This document shows, piece by piece, positions 58,612 to 60,839 of a DNA stretch of 60,839 bases (positions within the stretch are counted from its first letter, which is position 1; the number at the start of each line of letters is the position of its first letter). Source of the DNA: Lachnospiraceae bacterium (GTDB lineage: Bacteria > Bacillota > Clostridia > Lachnospirales > Lachnospiraceae); NCBI GenBank assembly GCA_004558185.1, contig SFDP01000017.1, forward strand, positions 1 through 60,839, written 5' to 3'. Position numbers and translations under genes: made by a program. Under the pieces are notes generated by a model, which was not told the DNA's origin, did not search any database, and worked only from the letters and a program-made list of their open reading frames with translations.

Positions 58612-59068
58612 CTAAGGTCCTCTTTTCTTTTTCCTTAGTATGTGCATTTTGAAGAAAAATAGCAGAGTATGCTCCGATCCAGGTACCAAAGGTGTTCAAA
58701 ATCAAATCATCTGCTTCTGATATCCCTGTGCCAAAGCAATACTGCATGGTCTCAATGAATAAGGACAGAAAAAAAACCAGACACACAGCCTTCCAGCCTC
58801 TTTTTATCCTTCCGGTCCTGATAGTATATATCCCAAAGGGAATGAACCAGAGGATATTGCCCAGGAATAGGTACAGAAAACGAAACCAGTGTCCCTCTTT
58901 GAGCAGAGGAATGTAATCCCGGAACAGCGTCAGATTGATGCTGCCCTTTTGAAACAGATTTTGAACACCGAAGCCTGTACGAAAAACAGTAATTCTGAAT
59001 AAAAGCAGGAGGTAAAGCCAGAATAGGCAGGTAATTATTCCTCTTCTCATTTCTTTTTTCTTATTCAT
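58556..59068 (-). CDS. VanZ family protein
   Basis: This 170-residue protein has about four membrane helices and VanZ-type motifs: NLTLFRDYIPLLKE, then NILWFIPFGIY and ETMQYCFGTGISEADDLILNTFG. VanZ proteins give low-level teicoplanin resistance in the vanA cluster, but most chromosomal homologues have no known role. The start MNKKKEMRRG follows GGGGAT. It probably forms a short operon with the downstream YhfW-like gene. Confidence 0.88.
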   Translation of the reverse strand: MNKKKEMRRGIITCLFWLYLLLLFRITVFRTGFGVQNLFQKGSINLTLFRDYIPLLKEGHWFRFLYLFLGNILWFIPFGIYTIRTGRIKRGWKAVCLVFFLSLFIETMQYCFGTGISEADDLILNTFGTWIGAYSAIFLQNAHTKEKEKRTLDDIAMEKAGRKFRKESGK

Positions 59069-59201
59069 TCTGATCCCCATTTTGAAGCATTTGCGCTGAA
59101 GAACGCGAGCCGAATTTGAAATTCGGCTCTGCGATCAAAGGATTTGTCTTCCAAGCATATTATGGCTTCCAATAAAATTTACAAACCATTGCCCTACTCA
59201 C

Positions 59202-59933
59202 TTACTGTTCCCCACAGTAAAACCGAATTGCCTCTGCCACAAATTTCCCTGTTCCTTCTCCTCCGGCAGCATCAATGTTCTCTGTTATACTCCCTCCCCC
59301 GGCATACATTTTTCCCAAACCGGCAAAAATCTTCATAGAGCAGGTGTAAAAATGCTCATTAATAAACTCATGCAGCACTTTTATCTTGTTCTGTACCTCA
59401 CTGTCGGAAGGCTGCAGTTGCCTGAGCTGACCCAATTGTTGAAACAATTCCATCATTTCTTTGGCCATGTGTTTCTCATCTCCATCTGAGTAGTTTTTTC
59501 TTTTTTCTTCATATTCTTTGTACTCTTTAGTATTTCCATAGGTTTCTTTGGCCTGACGGGCATACTCATCCATTGTTTTTGTGTCAAATACGGAAAAATC
59601 CATTGTTTTCACTCCTATTCCTTGTATTCCACGAGCAAAAAGGATTAAGTTCTCCAAATGCTCCTTTTTCATCGTCAGCAGGGTGATCTGCTGCTCCAAT
59701 GCCCTGTTACGATTGAAATCGGAACTATCCAGTATATCTTTGATATCCTTAAGAGAAAACTGTAGTTCTTTAAACAATAAAATCTGCTGCAGGCGTTCCA
59801 GGGATGTATCGTCATACATTCTGTACCCCGACTCGGTATACTCTACCGGGTTAAGAAGGCCTATCTTATCATAATATTGCAGAGTGCGTATACTCACTCC
59901 GGCCAGCTTACTCACTTCATTTACTGTCATCAT
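59202..59933 (-). CDS. MerR-family regulator with TipAS domain
   Basis: This 243-residue regulator has a MerR helix-turn-helix at the N-terminus (MTVNEVSKLAGVSIRTLQYYDKIGLL), a dimerisation helix up to about 125 and a C-terminal TipAS domain (EYEEKRKNYSDGDEKHMA to IRFYCGEQ). TipAS domains bind thiopeptides and other hydrophobic antibiotics, and these proteins activate efflux or detoxification genes. No obvious target is adjacent. The start is one of two consecutive ATGs. Confidence 0.92.
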   Translation of the reverse strand: MMTVNEVSKLAGVSIRTLQYYDKIGLLNPVEYTESGYRMYDDTSLERLQQILLFKELQFSLKDIKDILDSSDFNRNRALEQQITLLTMKKEHLENLILFARGIQGIGVKTMDFSVFDTKTMDEYARQAKETYGNTKEYKEYEEKRKNYSDGDEKHMAKEMMELFQQLGQLRQLQPSDSEVQNKIKVLHEFINEHFYTCSMKIFAGLGKMYAGGGSITENIDAAGGEGTGKFVAEAIRFYCGEQ

Positions 59934-60004
59934 CGTTTATCCCTCCTCTCGTGTATCATCAGCATAAACTATTACGCTGCGTAGGAGTCAACCAATAAAT
60001 TTAA

Positions 60005-60056
60005 TATCTATTCAGAACCCTATTCGTAAAATCGCTGTTGCACAGCTTTTCTTTTA
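60005..60056. repeat. Truncated inverted-repeat element family A
   Basis: From TATTCAGAACCC through gtaaaatcgctgttgcacagcttttcttttaa it matches the left end of the complete element at 47048-47196 and then stops. It lies in the gap between the MerR-type gene and ybjQ. Confidence 0.6.
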
Positions 60057-60120
60057 ATAAAAAAGAGCAAACAGCGAGGAAGTAAATCCCTTTATACCTC
60101 AATCACTCCAATTATAAAAG

Positions 60121-60156
60121 GCCTGTAAAATCCAATGAAGGTTGAATCTTACAGGC
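60121..60156 (-). terminator. Terminator of the ybjQ-like gene
   Basis: On the minus strand GCCTGTAA and TTACAGGC pair in a perfect 8-base stem with a 20-base loop, followed by CTTTTAT. Confidence 0.7.
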
Positions 60157-60193
60157 TTCTTATGTAAAATCTTCCGATTAGCTTACAGTACTT

Positions 60194-60505
60194 CTATTTG
60201 AATTTGACTGCTGTTCCATAGGCGATCACTTCCGCAGCCCCCTGCATGACAGCAGCCGAAGCATAACGGATATTCACTACCGCATCTGCTCCCAGAGATT
60301 CTGCCTCTTCTACCATTCGTTTGGTGGCTAACGCCCTTGCCTCATTCATCATCTCTGTGTAGGCCTTTAATTCTCCACCTACCAGTGTCTTAAAGCTCTG
60401 GGTAATGTCCTTTCCAATGTTTTTGCTCTGGATGGTGCTTCCCCGTACCATTCCCAGCATCTCCAGTTCTTTACCGGTGATATAATCAGTATTGACTAAG
60501 ATCAT
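60194..60505 (-). CDS. YbjQ (UPF0145) family heavy-metal-binding-domain protein
   Basis: This 103-residue protein is a complete YbjQ/UPF0145 domain: VNTDYITGKELEMLGMVRGSTIQSKN, then EARALATKRMVEEAESLGADAVVNIRY and VIAYGTAVKF. Such proteins form pentameric rings of unknown role. The start MILVNTDY follows GTGAGGA, which is within the end of the upstream gene, so the two are coupled. Confidence 0.92.
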   Translation of the reverse strand: MILVNTDYITGKELEMLGMVRGSTIQSKNIGKDITQSFKTLVGGELKAYTEMMNEARALATKRMVEEAESLGADAVVNIRYASAAVMQGAAEVIAYGTAVKFK

Positions 60506-60713
60506 CTTCCTCACCACTCCTTATCTCTTTGATTCTGCTTATTAAAACACTGATCATCACACCCGACAGGATAAGTGCTATGAGTGATATCAGTGCAGTT
60601 GCTGCGGAAGAGGTTTCAGGATAGATAAAAAACGAAATTCCTGAAATTAAAAAATAGGATACAAAAATGATAGTAATAATGATAGGTGCAATCATCTTCC
60701 TGCTATGCTTCAT
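60486..60713 (-). CDS. Hypothetical small membrane protein
   Basis: This 75-residue protein has two membrane helices (about residues 8-30 and 38-60), a basic N-terminus and an acidic C-terminus (RSGEEDDLSQY). It has no recognised family. AAGGAGAGG precedes the ATG. It overlaps the YbjQ-like gene by 20 bases; the pair may form a membrane-associated unit, which is inference. Confidence 0.65.
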   Translation of the reverse strand: MKHSRKMIAPIIITIIFVSYFLISGISFFIYPETSSAATALISLIALILSGVMISVLISRIKEIRSGEEDDLSQY

Positions 60714-60742
60714 AACCTCTCCTTTTCATCAGTAAAATATGA

Positions 60743-60839
60743 ATGATACCAGGGTCAAAAGGTCTGAACCCACATGAGCTTGCTCAAATGTGGGTGAATG
60801 TCCTTGAGACCCGCCAAAATATGAGCTTAAAAGTGGGGC
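60743..60839 (+). repeat. Left part of the 198-bp dispersed structured repeat (window-edge copy)
   Basis: From ATGATACC it matches 40586-40682 with one visible difference (agggtc against aggggc) and runs off the window. With the fragment at 1-93 it accounts for all but 8 bases of a complete unit. Confidence 0.9.

Noticed and set aside
1..60839. Prophage, integrative element or plasmid
   Set aside because: No integrase, portal, relaxase, replication initiator or attachment site was seen; the genes are core chromosomal.

Overview
The window looks like a chromosomal segment of a Gram-positive, strictly fermentative anaerobe of the Clostridia, most likely a Lachnospiraceae. The evidence is the conserved block ireB-ruvX-DUF1292-RNase J-YlbF-MltG-like-TrmR-U32, the order gdpP-rplI-dnaB, a pyruvate formate-lyase (PFL) operon, type III glutamine synthetase, purine-rich ribosome binding sites, and the absence of any respiratory chain. 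This is inference from gene content; no database search was possible. Both window edges fall inside the same 198-bp dispersed repeat that also occurs complete at 40586-40783, so the window is probably an assembly contig broken at repeats.

Layout. 0-7 kb: a YjfB-type motility-associated protein, an S1-domain RNA-binding protein (CvfB type), acyl-ACP thioesterase, ferritin with a BFD-like [2Fe-2S] protein, tRNA-Gln, two tandem paralogous lipoproteins and an IS110 remnant. 7-24 kb, mostly minus strand: type III glutamine synthetase followed by a long translation and RNA-modification block (U32/TrhP, TrmR, MltG-like, YlbF, RNase J, DUF1292, RuvX, IreB, MtaB, HPr-like, ThiI, cysteine desulfurase, RsmE, PrmA), then two cell-wall enzymes. 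24-30 kb: MecA, a DUF1858 protein and the PFL operon. 30-40 kb: DnaB/L9/GdpP, a MacAB-like tripartite ABC exporter and a YtrA-GntR/ABC cassette. 40-49 kb: DUF4300 lipoprotein, HAD phosphatase, a PD-(D/E)XK/coiled-coil protein, class I ribonucleotide reductase, and the rpsF-ssb-rpsR operon. 49-61 kb: two GT39-type membrane glycosyltransferases, DUF951, sirtuin, MntP under a yybP-ykoY-type manganese riboswitch, C39-like peptidase, M20 amidohydrolase, YhfW-like Rieske/FAD oxidoreductase, VanZ, a TipAS-type MerR regulator, and YbjQ.

The most interesting locus is the PFL operon at 26450-30012. The enzyme is encoded as separate polypeptides: a 680-residue catalytic chain with the Cys-Cys pair but no glycyl-radical loop, and an 80-residue chain carrying that loop. 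Between them lies a 70-residue protein that resembles the N-terminal half of the radical domain but ends in a Cys-rich tail instead of the glycine loop. The PFL activating enzyme and a 2[4Fe-4S] ferredoxin follow. The promoter carries a near-consensus Rex operator, which suggests NADH/NAD+ control.

Other notable layers are several dispersed small repeats: the 198-bp structured element and two families of inverted-repeat elements with ends like GTAACTATTCAG, one copy lying between nrdA and nrdB. Many genes also share a stereotyped translation leader, CAGAATGAGAGGA-N3-ATG, sometimes preceded by a short TGCTG/CAGCA hairpin.
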